Assembly (NCBI GenBank): GCA_009792885.1
Contig: WMCF01000029.1
Location: 8,519,628-8,583,627, forward strand
Length of the DNA stretch: 64,000 bases
Reading direction: 5' to 3'
Origin: Eremophila alpestris peregrina
Taxonomy: Eukaryota; Chordata; Aves; Passeriformes; Alaudidae
This document shows positions 13,883 to 28,400 of the stretch, in pieces. Under the pieces are notes generated by a model. The model searched no databases. It was not told the DNA's origin and saw only the letters and a program-made list of their open reading frames with translations. The translations under genes were made by a program, and so were the position numbers. How positions within the stretch are numbered: the stretch's first letter is position 1; each line of letters starts with the position of its first letter.

Positions 13883-14689
13883 GAAGAAGAGAAAAGTTAC
13901 ACATGCAGACAGGGGGAGAGAGTGAAAATGGTGCAATTTCTACCAGTAGAACTAGAAGCAAGCTTAAATGCAGGTCAGCACTAAGCATTCTGAAAGACTG
14001 CACCTGACCTGACTCCTATATCCTTTTGGAAACAGGCTGCTATTTAAAACACAGGGCAAACAAATCAGAAGCAAAAGAAATACCTCTTCAAATGGCTCAA
14101 TAGTTCACAGCATGGAGGAGGGCAGAGTCCCTTGCTGTTGGCATCTCCCACCTTCCAGCATTAGAATGGATGACTGGCCACTTGGTCCTAGTTTTCTGTG
14201 CTTCCAGCTGCTGGGTTACATTAGAAGAGAAAAAATGCAGCAAATCTTTCCTAATACATATATTTGACACAGACAGCTTCTATTGTATTCCTAAAAGTGT
14301 TTGCAATCAGACAGAAAAGGTGAAGAGATTTAGCCAGCCACATATGAGAATGGAAGCAGTTTATCAGTGCATAGTGCAAATGACATTTAAAAACTCTCTT
14401 TACTACAGAAACTAAGTAAAGTCAGGTTTCACAGCCAATAACCCATCCACATTAACATAAAGAACTGATAAAGTTCCATGGTTTTGCACATAACCAGTTT
14501 CCTCACATGCTAGATCAGAACATCTCCTCCAGTGCCCCAGAAGTAACTTCAAACTGTCTGCACACAGTACAAAGCCATCAATTTAATCTCCTAAGGAACA
14601 CCAGTGAATGGGGAGATCCACACACCCATCAGTGATCCCACACAGCATGGAACAACTCTTCTCAGAGGCTTTCCTCCATTTCTGGTGAA

Positions 14690-14975
14690 GGGGTTTGTAG
14701 CTCAAAGCTGAGCCAGGTGAGCTGGTCATGGGCAGAGCTCAGGGTCCAGCACTACTCAGGATTTTTGTGTCAGTTGATAATGTGACTGAATCAATTCTCC
14801 CTGAGCTTGCAGGTGACACCAAACAGGGAGAAGAGGGAGGTAGAAGGGACAGCTGAGCCACTGTCCAGAGGGACTGGAACAGCCTGCACAACCAGGCCAA
14901 CAGGAACTGCAGCAGCCTCAGCAGAGGTGAAGTCCTGCACCCACAATGCCCCACTGCAGTGCTACAATTAGTACA
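14690..14975 (+). mobile_element. CR1 LINE fragment, sense orientation
   Basis: The segment carries recognisable pieces of the avian CR1 reverse-transcriptase region near its 3' end: a CTTGCAGGTGACACCAA core, then the stretch corresponding to GAGGGACTGGAACAGCCTG, then GAAGTCCTGCACCCACAA. It is diverged and interrupted, a dead 5'-truncated copy with no intact frame. Boundaries are approximate. CR1 is the dominant LINE of bird genomes, which supports the avian origin of the window. Confidence 0.75.
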
Positions 14976-15359
14976 CTGTCATTAGTAACACACCAGTGTA
15001 ATGTAACAGGCACAGAGACAGATGAACAAACAGACCACACATTTCTACCTCAAACTGCATTGGGAAACCAAATTCCAAACAAGTCTGGCAAAAAGTTTTA
15101 TATACACAAACTGAAAACTGCCTGGAATCCCCCAGACAGAGTCGCTTATCTGGGAAAAATGACTCACAGCTGAACTATTTCTATTATGAGGAGTTGCTAA
15201 GGGCATTTAGGATTTTGAATCAGAACTATTTGTAAACTGCAAACACAAGTTCAGCTTGTCAATAGTTTAATACTGCAGATAAAACAAACAGTAAAAAAAA
15301 AGAATAAACTGAATAAATATATCTAACAGTTGGAAAAAAGCCACATCAGAAAATGCTTT

Positions 15360-16261
15360 GTATTTAACAAAGAAGTTTTTAATATACATTCATTACTGAA
15401 GCCTGATTTCAAAAAAATCCCTACCTTCAGGATTTTTGAGCAGCTGTACTCCAGTAAACAACTGTGTTTTGATTTTTACTCTCGTGGCATTAAAACATGT
15501 CCTATCAAGTTCCAGTTAGGAGAAGAATGCTTGATCAGATGTGTCTACTTGGTAACCTCCTCAGTCCAAACAAAAGACTTGGAAGAACATCTTTAAGGCT
15601 CTGATTTTTGTGATAGCAGTTTAAACATGCAAAAATGCAGTTCTCCTGTTATTATTTTACTTGTTCAGCTGTGCTTGTAAGTTTCCCAATGCAAATTTAT
15701 GGTCCTTATTATTCAAATTAACACAGCTTTTGTTCTATTTGTAATACCATTCTAAAAGGAAAGGTGTATTTATGTAAGTTATTTAAAAGCCAGTAGACGC
15801 CACATGTCAAAAAAGCCAAATTATTAAATCCAAGCTGTTCCCCCTATACCCAATGCACAAAGTAAAATATCTCTTTAAAATATGTGAGAACAAAAATCTG
15901 TAGTGACTCTGGAAGAACTGGGAAAGCTGAACAGCTATTTTTCTTGTTACACAGTATTAGAGGCTGTTGCCAGCCACTGCTTCACTCTTCAAGATGCAGT
16001 TTTTTCTATAAAAACCACCAGACCAACAGAAGATACTCTGTTCCCCATAACCAGCCAAGTGGCCGCAGCCACATCCTTTTTTTCTCTTTCTGATTTTGAG
16101 ATTTTCACTTGAAACATGTCCCCTGAGGTACCAAAGGGTTAAAGGTTTAGAGAACACTTCAGCTATTGGAGCCATTTCCTCTGCCAGCTTGTTCTGGCTC
16201 CTCTGAAGCTGCAAGAAACCTCAGATCTTCTGTGTCCTCTTGTTCTTCCCCAGGCTTATTC
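15360..16261 (-). other. ICE2: ICE2 3' UTR (extent uncertain)
   Basis: Sequence left of the ICE2 stop codon (16264-16262) should be 3' UTR. The nearest polyadenylation hexamer I see on the minus strand is ATTAAA at 15383-15378; a canonical AATAAA appears only at 13836-13831. The short form ending near 15360 and a long form ending near 13815 are both possible; the long form would include the CR1 fragment. Confidence 0.35.
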
Positions 16262-16453
16262 CTACTTCAGTTGCATTTTGCTGAATTTGGTTTTCCACCT
16301 TTTCTTCATTTTCCTTTGCTGGCAGAAATTCTTCCTCAGCTTCTTTGGAGCCACACCTTCATTTCTAACAGGCTGAGCTGGCCTGCCTTTTGTTTCCATA
16401 GCTACTGGCCTTCCCTCGTGGGGTGTGTCTGAGTGTCCTTTCACCCCAGCCAT
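16262..16453 (-). CDS. ICE2: ICE2 coding exon 15 (C-terminus and stop)
   Basis: Acceptor TGTGTGTAG ends at 16454. Sixty-three residues, including PVAMETKGRPAQPVRNEGVAP, matching human PVSMETK and TEGVAP, followed by a basic tail (KKLRKN, KMKKRWKTK) and the stop. The basic tail looks like a nuclear localisation signal and is longer than in the human protein as I recall it. Confidence 0.94.
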   Translation of the reverse strand: MAGVKGHSDTPHEGRPVAMETKGRPAQPVRNEGVAPKKLRKNFCQQRKMKKRWKTKFSKMQLK

Positions 16454-19400
16454 CTACACACATATGGGGAGAGAATTAAAAACAAACAACTCAGAAAACC
16501 AAATTAGAATTAGCAGCATTAATAATCTTCTGTCTGTATTGAGCACAAACACATACACTACATTCAGACAACTGCCTTCTAATACACGTTGTTTCAAACA
16601 GGCCCACAGGGCACATCTGGGCTGGCACAGCTGGTTTTCAGTCACCAGGGAGAAGTGGCCAATCCTGTCTCTTCCCTGCCTACGTGCCTGGATCTCCTTC
16701 TGGCAGAAATCAAAGTGCACAACAATTTTGCCCTCATATGAAGTCAGGCTGTGGCTCAGACATTTAACTCAACCTAAAACCATCTCACAAAGCTGGGCAC
16801 AGTTAGCACATGGCTTTTACACAAATGAGTAAGTCTCTGCTCAAGAAAAATAATGCTTGAAAATTTTCTTACTTTTAAAGGGCTGTATCACATCAAAAAT
16901 AATAATGGTGAGAGAAGGATTTTTGGAAAATTTCTAAAGCATGATAGGCATCACTCATTCACCAACATAAATGCATAAAAGCAGGATGGATTCCCAAAAC
17001 ATTTCTGACCCCCAAAGATGACAGATAAATTATATCAGCTGTACCCCAAGGGACTGAAATAGGTTATTCCTTATCTGCTTTCCCATCAAGTGAGATACTG
17101 ACCTTCTGTTTCCAGCCTTCCCAGGGTGCAGGTGGAAAGGTGCATGGAACTCTTCCATGGCTTATGTGGTAGGGCAGAAGCAGGCTGGGATCCAGGGGAA
17201 CCCAGGGGACTGAGAGAGTGGCAGGTACAGCAGGCAGCTCACAGTGAGCTTTGTGCAGGTTATAGGAGGATCTCGTGCTCTTGTCAGGAGAACTCTTGTA
17301 AATAGCAACTGATGAATCTCCTGCAGCGTGACTCAATAAATAAGAACCCTCCTCTAAACTAAAATGAGAAAAGTTCAAAATGAAAAATAATATTTAAATG
17401 TTTTTTGGAGTTTTTTATTTGATCAGGATAGTTAATATGTTCTTAATGCAAAAGCAGAATATCTTTTAGTCCCTTAGATGTCTTATAAAAAGACTGCGCA
17501 CAAGAAAGCGTTAATTAAACAGTATTGATAAATACCTACTAATTAATGGGTTTATAATGTATTCATAATGTACTAATGTATCAACAATGTACAGACTGTC
17601 ACCATATTCAACTAAACGTGAGCATATACTGAAAACCATCCACGTTGGGCAAACTGCAATTCCTTAACCAGCATCCTACAAAGAACAGTGCCCACGTGGA
17701 CACAGACACAAAGAACAGAGGAGCTTTTAACACACACAGGATTAAACAGCTTTTCAGGAAGATGAAGGGCAAAAATCATGAAATCATAAAGAGCAGGAAA
17801 ACCCCTCTGTAATTTGGATGTAAGGGCTCACACTCAGTGCAAGAAGCCTGCCTCACAGAGAAAAAATTAAGACACTTGCAGCCTGAAAGCCTTGAAGTAG
17901 CTACATAAGGAAGCAGGAGAAAAGTTGCAGTGTTGTACAGAGAATGACAGGCTGCTGTAAGTCAAGGTAAGCAGGAGTGAACACAGTGTTATTTCTACAA
18001 ATCAAGCAGAAAGACTAACAAAACCCAAACACCCAAACTCTGTGTCAGCCCACACCTCACTCCTGTAAACTCTTGACTCAGCTCTGAAGAGCCCAGGTTC
18101 CTCTCTTGAAAAACTGATTCAACAACCTCAAGTTCTTATTCTTTTGCATCATTTATGCAAATCACACCAAGCACATTTATACAGTTCTGCATTATGCTAT
18201 AATAGGCCTAAAAGAACCTGTAAAATATGAATTTCTTCATGTATATGAAGAAATAAAAAGCAGAGTAGACAAGCATTCTACAGAAGAAACAGGATGAGCT
18301 GGGCATTGTGGCAAACAAATACAATGAACAAAAATTGAGAACTTACGCAGACACCTTCTTCAAAACATGATGAAGTATATTTAATGAATTTGCAGGCCTG
18401 TGGAAGAAAAAAAATAGCAAAAGTTGTAATCCACAAGGCTTGTTAGAGTTTGAAATCCATTGCTAAAAAAACTTACTAAAATACTCACTTAATCAATCCA
18501 AGTTTTTCTCTTAATTTTGCTGGAGAAATCTTTTCTAGCATAATAAGCTTTGATGTAAAAGCATCAATATGTCCTGAAAAAAGAAATTCAATTAATACAC
18601 TAAAAATAAAACCAAACAAATATAAGAGCATAATTTGCAGACCTAATGCCTTTTTGAAAGGATAAAGAACTTTGCTCTTTTGACATAGAACAGTGAAAAG
18701 TATTTATCAATGTTGCACCATGACAGAGAGTAAAATGTGCAGCTGCTGTAAGTACAGATATCTGTACCTGGACTGTCTTTCTCAACCAGAGATGTCTGAC
18801 TGCAGCAAACTTTGTGCTGTGTGGGATTCACCCCTTATCTTGCCATGGCTTTCATCTCATCAGTTAGTTTGTATCTTCACAAGTTCATCTGACCCTTATC
18901 ACTTTGCTTCCTCACTCGACAGATCCTGAAAGCTGATCTTCAACAACACATTTACTTCTGTGTTTAATATATTTGCTTTTCTATTCTAATCTTTTGCATG
19001 ACTTTCTGGGGGTGCTGACCTTTGTCTCCCCACCTTCCTCACCTGAGAAATACAATTTACAACTCAGGCCTTGATCATGGTAAGTTGCTAAAGACTATTT
19101 GACACAGTGAGAAGCAACAATTCAAAGCTCTCCTCATCACATTTTTAAAATAAGGCAGCCAAGGACAGTTTAGCCCACATTTCACTTGATGAGCAAAAAG
19201 GATCACCAACACAGCTTGGACATGGATTTGACAACTGTACCTTGCCTTCTGGTTTGGTTTTTTTTTTTTAAACAGTTGTTTAAAATGCTAAGGTTTTTCC
19301 AGAAATCTATTCTACTTCAGCTCCTACAATACAAGGAGGATGAGGAAAAGGCAGCATAATAAAATACAGCCTACTCAGTGGAATTTACTGTCTTAGTACA

Positions 19401-22400
19401 AATCTGCTCTCTTAGGAAGTATAAATGCTTCAACTGCACAGTTAAAACTGCTAAATCAAAGCATTTCACATTCCAAGCTATTCGTTACTAAGTTTATGGG
19501 TTGTGTAAGAAGACTAAGTAATTAACTCTCACTTTAACAAATTACAAAAGATGCACCAGGACAACTGATTTCTTTTAAACACTGTTCATTTGTTACTTTG
19601 TTTGATATAGATATTTTGTGCAAGACTAAGCAGCTAAATTTCATATTCTACATTGCTGACTACAAAAAGAGATGTGAAGCCATTATTAAAAAAATATAAT
19701 TAAAAAAATAATCTGTTTGAGTTCTGTATTCCTCACTAGCCTCTCCTCAAATCAGACTCCACTACTTCTAAACACACTGACAATATAACGGGGCAAAAAA
19801 TAATAATTACAAAATATCTATGAACTACTTCCACCTAGTTTATATAACTGTATCTTATATTTGAGAAGCAACTGATTGAAAATACTTGACATGTAGTAAG
19901 TTACACATACATTAAGTTTTTTTTTTCCAACCCATTCTTCAAATAATCTTACTTTAAAGGCCAATTATATTCCATTCACGTGAAGGTAAACTGTTCTTGC
20001 AGAAAGTTTTGCTTAAGCACTTAATGCAAACAAGTGAATAATGGTCAGGGTAAAATGCTCCCATTAATCAGCAAAGCTTATCACAACTTTATTTACTGCT
20101 TAGATCAAGTCCAAGTGCCTTATTTGGGAAGCTTGTCAGAGAGATAACAGCCTTTGCAGATGCAGGATTTCCTATCTGAGCAGCAAGGGCACTTCACAAC
20201 CGAGCCGGTGCTTTGCTGGCAAGGGGAAGACAGTGCTCTTTGTTTGATGATAGTATCTCTGCTTTTTGAGAACATCCTCAAAAAAGATTCATCTCCACCC
20301 CTGCAGTTGCTGCAGGAGGCCATGCTTACAGTCTGATTTCTGTCTCAGCCCCTGAGCTGGAGCCCTGGCAGAGCTGAGATCCTCCCTCTGTCACACACAA
20401 CAATGCTGCACAATTATGGGGCAGAGACCAAGGTCCAAAGCACTGTCCACCCATACTTACTTGGCAATACAAGAGATGGCTGAGACAATGAACTAAGCTT
20501 TTTCAAGAGCCAAAAACACCTGTGCAGTTTACCACTCAAGTGTGCTACATGCTTAAAACTTAAAGGCTTAACTGTCTGATCAAGAATGCAAGTTGTAGGT
20601 ACTGTGTCAGTAAAATCTTCGTTTTCAAACCATGTTGTTCCACATTTCCACACTCATACTGTGAGCTAAATTTAAAAAGAGCAGTAAGTTTATGGCTTTA
20701 CAAAATGCTTTATTTAAAAATTCTTTTATCATGGAACACAGCATTTCACTTAAAATAATTCAAATTACAGTATGATTTCAGAAGCTCTCTGCCTTTGTCC
20801 TTACACTGAACAGCTCACTGCAGTAGTCTTACTATCAGGTATCAAATTAGTGACAGAGAATGAGAGATGCACCCCATTTTAAGTTGCCCATAACACAAGG
20901 ATATCATCACCCTCAGAGAACTGTCCCTGGAATTTCAGAACAAAACTCTATGCTTTAAAGAGCCCTCTGAGTAAATCTGGACACTTGCAACACAGCATTT
21001 TTCACAGCTCCTTAGGAATACCAACTGAAAGGCAAAATTTCACAGCTACCCTCCAACATACAAAGAGCAGAAGACTCCCCAAGTATAATATCATAGCAGT
21101 TTCCTATTAAAAACAGTGGTAGTGCTCTTTCATAGAATGGATATTTACTTCCACAGATTTTTTTTTTTACCTTCCTCTATAAGAAACTACCAAGAATCTG
21201 CCCCACAGGCTGGGAGTACCCATTCACTGTGCAGGACAGTGACAACCCTGTGCCTCCTCAGGGCCCAAAAGGAGAATTCCTATGCACCCCAGGGCCTGCT
21301 TCTGCAAAGAGTGTATGCAGGAGCTGACAAACAAACATGGCACTTTATCCCAAGCAGTTGGCCAGGCCAGTGCAGTGTGCCAGCCCAGGGCACAGCCAGC
21401 AGGTACCTACAGGAGACACACAGGAAAGCTGAGCTGGAAGGGGAGGGCTCTGTGGCTCTTCATCTGCACCAGCACCTGCACACCCAGCCTGCTTTCTCCT
21501 GCATTCCCAAAGCCTCCATAAAAGGGGGTGTTGGCTGGATGAGCTGCCTGCAAACTCCTGTGCAAGGTACCTTCAGTATCCTGTCACTGATGGGAGATTA
21601 GATAAACACTCACTCCTGCACCTGTGTACTCAGCAAACACCAGCCCTCTCTCCACAGTTCAGTGTTTCCTCACACTGCCTGCCACCCTGGAAATGTTAAT
21701 AAGAACTTCCTGCAGTGCAGCTCAGTATGCTGGATGTATCCTCAGCAGAAGTACTCAGAATGCACTCAGTGTAGTGCTCTGCCTGTTAGAGAGAAGCAAT
21801 GCCTCTGTACTGTACATTAAGGTACAGTTACAAATAGACAACTCTCAACATAATTAGCTCTTCATAAGGGTTTCTTTTTTAATGGAAAAACCACATCAAA
21901 TACTGCTTTTAACGTTTAAAATTAGAAACATAATTTCCATTGGACAAAGAGAGCAGACTAAGATGCAACCAACAAATACATTAGATTTCACACAATCCTA
22001 ATAGATCTAGCTTGCATAATTTGTATGGAAAAACTGGAAAACAGAGAAGCTAGCATTTCTAAAAGAGCATTCTGATGTGAGCCAACAACAGCAAAAGTGT
22101 AATTCAGTGCACAAGTGGAAAGGTTAGGCAACCACAGGCCACAAGTGCTGCCATAACAACCCTAAACCCCAGATTTGTTTCTACAAAAAAGGGAGGCAGT
22201 CCCCACTGCAGAACATTCACTCACTGCCCTCACTCAGCAGCATGTGCCAAGCATATTCCAAATATCAACTGACCACTCTGTTGCAAATTTTCCCTTTAAA
22301 AATCTTATTAATTACAAAATAATTGCTATCAGAAAGCTCTCCATATATTAAAATGGTTGTTAAAATAATCTGGTATAATTTTAATTTCTCTACACAATAC

Positions 22401-25400
22401 GTATCTTAACAGACATAAAAAACTTTCCTGACTTTTAAAAATGTCATTGTACAAACATGAATACAGCATTTTCTACAGGACATGGATACCATTTATGTAA
22501 AACCAAAGTTGAAATAGTCTCATCCAACACCCAACAGAAATTGTAGATAAAGAACTTGCTGAAGAGAGATGTGAAAAAACAAAATTAGAAAGTTAAAATA
22601 AGAAAGGATATATGGAATATACCTTTAATTGCTATGTATCTCTTCTGTTACTCTACAAATACTCACACATACACAAAAACTCAACACATGAGCTTACCAA
22701 TATAAAAGGAACATTCAGAATGCAGCATACTCTGTGTCCACAGCTGGCACACTTCACTTTCTGTAAGAGCTTCCACACCATAGTAGGCTTGGTACTCTAG
22801 TTTTGGTAACAGGAATATGGGAGTCAGCTGAAAAAGAGAAGATCAATGAAAAATTAGCACTCACTGCCCAAAAACATCCACAATTTAACTACATTTTGTA
22901 GTTTATAATAATCACAGTCCTTCACCATAGCTGAAGCAACAAAGACATTTCAGAGATTTTGTCTGAAGGTTCGTGTTCTATGAAATCCACAGGACAAACT
23001 TGGGAGTACAGAGACTTTATGTAGAGAAAGGGGAAAAAAAAAAGAAAACCAAAGAAAAAAGGCCTGGGCAAGCTCTGACAAATAATGGGATTCTGCCACT
23101 TTGTAATTTTTCCATGTGACTAAATTAATTTCAAGTTTACACTTCTGTACTCTACTGCCCTCTGCAGCAATTTAAGAAAAAACCACACAACATTTCTAAT
23201 TAATTTGTTATTAGCAGAATTTTGCCATTTATCACTCCTGTCAGAATCTCACTTGAAATTAGAATCTAATGTTTGGACTCTCATTTGCAATGAGAGGCTA
23301 CCCTAACTAGTGAGTTAACCCTGAGGAGCACAGTCAGCTCTCACTGACAATCCACAGCTTAAATTTCAGCAGAAATTAAAAAAAAAAAACCAACAAAACC
23401 CAAGTGTCTGGTTTCTGAATAACAAAGCAGTTACTCCCAGGCATTTATGAGCAGTGAATCAAAAGCAAAAAGATGGGATTTCTTCAAAATAAGATTCTAA
23501 GCAGAGACTCTTGCCAAGTAATCGGTGTTACAATGATTATTTCCATTTCAGCAAAGCATAAACACCTCACAAAACATCTGCCTGCTATAAATCTGGGAGT
23601 CTCAGGAGGGATATGCCACAACAAAATTGCTGAATGATTCAGAGGACTAAAAAAATTACAAATTACTAAGAATTACAGAATAAAGTTTCCTTCTCCTCCT
23701 GCTGCAAGGAGTATTTGGATCACAGTTGCATTCAAACCACTTAGCTTCATGAGATAAACTATCTGCTAAGAAATGCCAGAGTATTTTCAAGCAGAACAAA
23801 CAGAATTTCTTTTTGTGTTCTCTGTTGTTGATTTTATCTCCTATTTCTCTGCTTAACTAGGCATGATAGCAAAGCTGAATCCTGCTTGAAAGTATTTATG
23901 ATCATGAACATTCTTACAGCCTTGGGCCAAACCCCTAATTACTCCATTAAGAATAGTTCAAAATCACATTTTTTACATGAGTATCATTACCCTGGCATAT
24001 TACTGTAGTAAAAAATGGAGGATCACACTTCCTTATCTTCTAATCAAGCAGCTTTAAAGAAATCCCAAGTTATTCCTCCCTGTCTTGCTACAGCAAATAT
24101 TTATATACAGAAGACATACTGCAGAGTCACAATTGTCTCAGTGAAAGCACCAATGCTATCAAGGACTGGCAATCCCAGGAATGCCAGTTGAGCACAACTG
24201 TTTAAAAAAAATAAACCAAAAAAGCTGCAAACAAAACCTTTACCTTTTGGCCTTTTTTCTTTTTCTGGTACTGTGGCAGTGACTTGACTTTGTGCACACT
24301 GCAACGCACCAGCAACAACAGATCATCCAAACTGAAGAGCTTGTACACAACATTGCCCTCCTCAGGGGCCTGATACTCTGAAGGGTCTTCTTCCAGCAGC
24401 TGAAGTTCACTTGGCAGCATTCCTAGGGAAAATGAATAAACCAGAAAATGACAAACTTGGACATTCTTTACCATGAAGCTGATTAGCTTTGTTCCCTTGC
24501 AGTAGAGTATTTTGTTCAGTTTTTTTTTTTTAGTTTTTTTTTTTTTTTTTTTAAATCTATGATCTGTTTCATTTCCTAAGGTTTTGGGGTGAGAACAACT
24601 TTGTTAGGCACAAAAAAAAAATGTGTAAAAGTAATTACATTTGGGAAATGTTCACTGTCTTTAAGAGTACACTTTTAAATAATCCCACATCAATAGATTT
24701 CTCACACGAATCCAGAGAACTCCAAATGGGACACCCCATTCTTGTATAAATGTAGACCAAGAGCTGCTTTTTAAGCCAAAGTCACTCAGCACAAAGGAGA
24801 AAAAAATTATTTCCAAAGAATGCCCTCTGAGAGCTGCCATCCATTCATCAGGTACTGAAGTAACTCAAGTCCCAGGTCTGGATGGCAGCACAAGTCTCCC
24901 ACACAGAGCTCAAATTCAATCTGGATACCAGCATATTCCAGAGGTGCTACTGGATCTCCCAGGGCAGCTCTGAGAACATCAACAAACATCCCTTCAACCC
25001 TTAGAAACACTTTAACAAAATGTTTCAAATGAACACACTAAAAACGTATCCAATTTTCTTTCAGTGTCCTGCAGATATATGGAAATATGTGTCAAAACTA
25101 CACCTACAAATAGGGACTGCTGTAGTGCTATGAACAAATACATTTTCAACATTAAATTTAGACTTTATGTGCATGCACACTGTGGGAGATATTATCTAAG
25201 GAACTGGAAGTAATTTTCTGTTAGTAAAATACATAACTCAGATCTGGCTTTCTGCAGAATAGACATGCAAAGAGATTTCTCAGTTTGCTGTAGAACTTTT
25301 AAATTGTAGAATTATGCTTTCTATTCCTATGCAGTCACTTTTCAGCATGCTGGCAATATTGGTTTCACAATCTCTATAAAAAAAAATTCAATTATAAAAC

Positions 25401-28400
25401 ATCTGAATTCTATACTCTAGATTTTTAAGAGAGAGAAATAAAGCACTATGCCTCTCAGCTTTTCAAATTGAGGAAGAAGACATGTTTTTTTTGATTAGTC
25501 ATTTAAATCAATAAATATGTAGGAAGTGATAACACAATCTCAACTAAAATGAAATTAATTGTGTTAACCTACAGATTAAGTTATAATTCCTACATGATCA
25601 AATACAGACCTCCTCAGAAAATACCAAACATGTTTTACCACCAAAAAGCATGGATTTGTTGGAATCAAATATTTGAGAAGAGTATCTGTCCTGACACAAA
25701 CTATCTGGTTTCCTGCATATTTATCTAACACAATCAAGTGTTCCTAGCTTCAGCTGTGCAGAGCTCACAAGCAGCTCAGCTCAGGTATGTGAGGAAAACC
25801 TCCAGGGCCAGGGTCCCCAGAATCTTCACGACTTGTAATTCTGGGCTAAGGTCCAGCTGCAGCACAGATTCAACACCCAGCTAATTGCCTGAAAACTTGG
25901 AGAGGTGGCTTGGACTGAATCCTCATTTGCCTTCTAGGACATAGTGCTGGGAATTAAGCAACAGCAACTGAACCAGGAGGCTCAAAACTTAAGACATACA
26001 AATTTAATTTTTTTTTTCATTTTTAATTGCATAATTTGATTAATTCTTGTCCTACAAAAAATTCAAATAATTCTATGTTTGATTGACAAGAAACTACTTT
26101 TGCAGACTAGACTATTCAAATATTTGAATTTCCATGCAAAAATAACTCATTCCACTACCAAATGATTCCTTTTCCCTGCTTAAAAACCTTGTGTACAACA
26201 ACTTGTTTCCCTACAGTAAAACAGTATTTCACATTCACCTCTGTGGACAAACAGCTCCCAGTGCTCCCTTCTGTGTGCAAGACAGGAATGTCCACACAGA
26301 GAAGGTACTGTTAATGTGAGTCACATCTCTAAAGAGATGGAACAGATGCACTATTGACACCTTCTTCAGACAAAGGGGGTAAAGTGTTCCCTGTTCCATT
26401 TCCCTCCTTAGGCAATGACCACACTTACTCTTTGGCACTCCCTCAAAAAGCCATGTCCAGGTGTTTCTAGAGGAGCTGGTGGGATTGGAGGCTGGGGCTG
26501 GCACAGTTTCTGTGCTGGAGGTCACCAGTGCTTTTGGAGACTGAGGCAGCTGGGCTGGCACAGCATTAGGATTATCACAGCTCACCACTGGCTCATGGGC
26601 TTTTTGGGAGGGGGACTTGAGAAGTTCAGTTTGCATTTTCAGAATTTGCCCAACGGGATCCAGTTCTTTGGATAACTTTCTTGGAGGTCTCTTGGAGGCT
26701 TTTTTTCTCTGATTCATGGTATCTGAGCAGTCAGTGATGCTTGCTAAAGGACTCTGGGCAGGGGAAGGAGATCTGGCAGTCTCTGCTGAGGTACAAGGAA
26801 CAGGGCTTGGTACAGCTGCTTTGCCACAAGCTGGGGATTGACATTCTGAATCAATCACCAGACGTTCTTCATCTGTGTCACTACTGCAGAAAGAAGTGTA
26901 AGTCTCTTTTTTCTGTGCAGCATCAGGCTCTTTCTCAGAACTCACTGCAACAGACTGAGGACTTAATTTTGTTTCATTGTCCAGTACTTCCTTGCTCATG
27001 ACATCCTGTGCTCTGTTCAGTCCTACCTCCACTGACTGAAAGCTTTTACAAGGAGAAGGTTCTTGAGGGCTGAGGCATGGACTGCCATCTAATGACAGAA
27101 GCTGCATGCTGGCACATGCTGAACCTTCTTGCTCAGAAAGGCTGTTTTTCTCCTCTTCAGCTCCATTGTTTAGGGCAGATGAATTCTTCCCCTCCATTTT
27201 GAGGCCATGGGATAAAGTTTTAGCAGTGTTACCAGCTGCAGGAAAAGTACTTTCTGTTTTACAAGTTCTTGAGGGCTTGGTAGTTGCTCCAAAAGTTTCA
27301 AGCTCTGTAACATCATCATCAAAGTCCATCCCTGTGTCATCTGGAGGAGGAACTGTCCTGCACTGGTAGGTATCAGAACACACCTTAACACAGGGATGAG
27401 AAAGTCACAAAATTAAAAAATGCCAAAATTATAAAACAAACCAAGAAATGAGACATTGCCAAACTGAAAACACAAAAAATGTTCTACCATCCATATCTGA
27501 CTGGTAGGAAAGAGGAGCAGGAATTGAAAAACATTTTTTCTTGTTTAACTCGGAGTATCTTGGGTCCTACAAGTTAAAAGGCCTTTAGAAAGAGTAGAAG
27601 TTGCCAGAACTTTTTCCACTGAAACAAACTGATCAAAAGACATTTTAATGAAGCATGCCCTGTAGAAGCATTTAAAGGAACCAGACAGACATTTTCTAAC
27701 AGGGTCTGTAACTCAACAACAGAAAAACCACCAACAGAAAACCTAAATTTCCCTTTATCACGGAAAAAGCAACTTAGGAATTTTAACACAAGTTTTTGGT
27801 TTTGCTTGTTTTTAAGAATACATGAACCTACATACATCCCACTGGAACAGGTTGTCCTCAGCTGGTTTGTCCATTGACACAGCAGAAATTGAAACATAAG
27901 ATGTTTTAGTTGCCAGGAAATCCATTGGAATTTCATGGAAGATTTGATTCCTCTCTCTTACTGTCATTTCTTTTCTCAGCAGAGGTGGATCAACATAAAC
28001 CACTTTAGCTGGTTTGCTACCTTTCCAAGAATGAAAAGAGATTGAGTACATATTAAATGAAAGGAAGAAAGACTGTTGTATAATTTAATAATAAATCTTT
28101 CAACTTTCAATTACAGTCAAATCCACTGCACATACACACCAGAAGAAATGAAAAATGATCCTTTCATTCATTAACAACAGAAAATAAAAGTATGTCCAGA
28201 TATGGTGTGAATTATTATCATCCTGCTACAGCAATACACACCAAAAAAGTAAATTAAAGCAAGGGGTTGGTTAAAGGGAAAAGTGGAAAAGGAAGGCACA
28301 GGGAAGCCCTTCAAGCCCTTATGCGTGTTTCCAGCACAAACTGAATGCCCTTTAGGTGTTAATTTTGGATACAAAAACTAAGTTTAAAAACTGTAATGCT

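Noticed and set aside
26415..27369. Plus-strand frames of 86-87 codons opposite ICE2 exon 9
   Set aside because: Shadows of a real coding exon on the other strand, with no independent support.
27170..27391. Possible GTG-initiated start for ICE2 at the beginning of exon 9
   Set aside because: The GTG is an internal valine codon directly after a splice acceptor; upstream exons join in frame to a proper ATG at 36873.
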